Assembly: GCA_030039775.1 (NCBI GenBank) | Contig: JASHUX010000042.1 | Coordinates: 1 to 7,126, forward strand | Length of the DNA: 7,126 nucleotides | Reading direction: 5' to 3' | From: Alphaproteobacteria bacterium | GTDB taxonomy: Bacteria; Pseudomonadota; Alphaproteobacteria; ATCC43930; CGMCC-115725 | Part shown: positions 6,281-7,126 of the stretch, one piece after another | Layout of the letters: every line of letters starts with the position of its first letter | Numbering within the stretch: position 1 is the stretch's first letter | Notes under the pieces: model-generated | Told to the model about the DNA's origin: nothing | Database searches by the model: none | Seen by the model: only the letters and a program-made list of their open reading frames with translations | Position numbers and translations under genes: made by a program

Positions 6281-7126
6281 GTGGCAGCCCCGGCCCATCA
6301 CGTGACGGTGCAGGCGCGCGTCGGCTTCGCGTCGAAGACTGGACCGCGTCCCCAGAATGAGGATTTCGCCGGTGCCGTCTTCGGTCCGGAATTGCCTGAG
6401 CCGCGGCGCGATGTTGTGGCGGCGATCGCCGACGGCATTGGTGGCGCCAAAGGTGGAAGGGTCGCCGCGGAGACCGCCGTGCGCGGCTTCCTCGATGGCT
6501 TTTGCGATCTTGCCGAGACAATAGAAGTGCAGCGTGCCGGCGCCAAGATTGTCGATTCATTGAACGGTTGGATTTATGGGCAGGGCCACCGCAGCGCCGA
6601 CACGGCCGGTATGGGCTGCACGTTTACGGCGCTGATTTTCCGCGGCCGTGTCGCTCACGTGCTGCACGTGGGCGATACGCGCGCCTATCGGCTCAGCGGC
6701 AACCGGCTCACGTGTCTTACCACGGATCATGTCCGCCAGGAGGGTTCGGTCCGGTCAAATATTCTCTATCGAGCGCTCGGCGTCGAACCCGAAATACGCC
6801 TCGATTACGCGACGCAACCAGTGGCTTTGCACGACCGCTTTCTCTTGTGCAGTGACGGCGTCCACGGCTTCCTGCCTGACGAGATCATCGCCGATTTGAT
6901 GCGCGACCGTTCCGCGCCCAGCGATACCGCCAATGCGCTGGTTGAAACCGCGCTTCGGTCGGGCGGCACCGACAATGGCACCGCGCTGGTACTCGATATT
7001 GTCGGTTTGCCGACGGCGGAATCTGCGGATATCGGAGCGAGCATCGATCGCCTACCCGTGATCCCGGTGCCGCGGGGCGGTGAAACGATAGACGGCTTCG
7101 TTCTGAAGGCGTTGCTGTCCGACGGA
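6281..7126 (+). CDS. PP2C-type Ser/Thr phosphatase, probably fused to a protein kinase (partial at right edge)
   Basis: The frame is open to the right edge, with 282 codons visible. It dephosphorylates Ser/Thr-phosphorylated proteins using a two-metal centre. The PP2C motifs are intact and in order: RPQNEDF (23-29), ADGIGGAKGG (50-59), MGCTFTALIF (111-120), VGDTRAYRLSG (130-140), LYRALG (162-167), LCSDGVHGFL (189-198) and GGTDNGTALVLDI (228-240). The catalytic aspartates in NED, DGIGG, SDG and TDN are all present. After the domain a short linker leads to VPRGGETIDGFVLKALLSDG, which looks like the beginning of a kinase domain; bifunctional phosphatase-kinase proteins of this plan occur in proteobacteria, one beside the nitrate-assimilation genes of Pseudomonas aeruginosa. 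The GTG at 6281 is the first start after an in-frame stop at 6275-6277, but its ribosome-binding site is weak, so GTG 6302 or 6308 is possible. Confidence 0.88.
   Translation, partial: MAAPAHHVTVQARVGFASKTGPRPQNEDFAGAVFGPELPEPRRDVVAAIADGIGGAKGGRVAAETAVRGFLDGFCDLAETIEVQRAGAKIVDSLNGWIYGQGHRSADTAGMGCTFTALIFRGRVAHVLHVGDTRAYRLSGNRLTCLTTDHVRQEGSVRSNILYRALGVEPEIRLDYATQPVALHDRFLLCSDGVHGFLPDEIIADLMRDRSAPSDTANALVETALRSGGTDNGTALVLDIVGLPTAESADIGASIDRLPVIPVPRGGETIDGFVLKALLSDG

Overview
The window looks like chromosomal DNA from a high-GC alphaproteobacterium. Third codon positions are strongly G/C-rich, the RutR-type regulator is divergent from a PreT-type reductase, and amtB has a sigma-54 promoter. The sequence alone does not settle genus or order. 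Six protein genes are confidently supported. Two of them are partial at the window edges: preT on the left, and a PP2C-type phosphatase, probably fused to a kinase, on the right.

Layout from left to right: (1) preT, minus strand, 1-1117, running off the left edge. (2) A divergent control region, 1118-1299, with a RutR-operator-like palindrome lying on the likely preT promoter. (3) rutR-like TetR regulator, plus strand, 1300-1950. (4) A distinctly AT-richer gap, 1951-2283, with a sigma-70-like promoter, one weak orphan ORF and a probable ald terminator. (5) ald, alanine dehydrogenase, minus strand, 2284-3399. (6) A divergent region with a perfect 18-bp palindrome on the promoter of the next gene. 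(7) A VOC-superfamily metalloenzyme, plus strand, 3546-4229. (8) A strong hairpin terminator between convergent genes, 4252-4281. (9) amtB, minus strand, 4298-5620. (10) A control region, 5621-5916, with a textbook -24/-12 sigma-54 promoter for amtB. (11) A small predicted exported protein, plus strand, 5917-6249. (12) The PP2C domain, plus strand, 6281 to the right edge.

The common theme is nitrogen supply. PreT with its partner PreA (expected beyond the left edge) starts reductive pyrimidine breakdown, and RutR-type proteins sense uracil. Alanine dehydrogenase releases or fixes ammonium. AmtB imports ammonium under a promoter type normally switched on by NtrC in nitrogen limitation. PP2C-kinase fusions of the right-edge type are known beside nitrate-assimilation genes in other proteobacteria. 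The VOC enzyme and the exported protein have no assigned place in this scheme.

No mobile element, CRISPR array, tRNA or rRNA was recognised. I found no wholly novel system. The items most worth following are the 18-bp palindrome before the VOC gene, the unknown exported protein next to the PP2C gene, the AMT2-like AmtB with an altered recruitment-site residue, and similar TTGACC-type motifs before several of the nitrogen genes.
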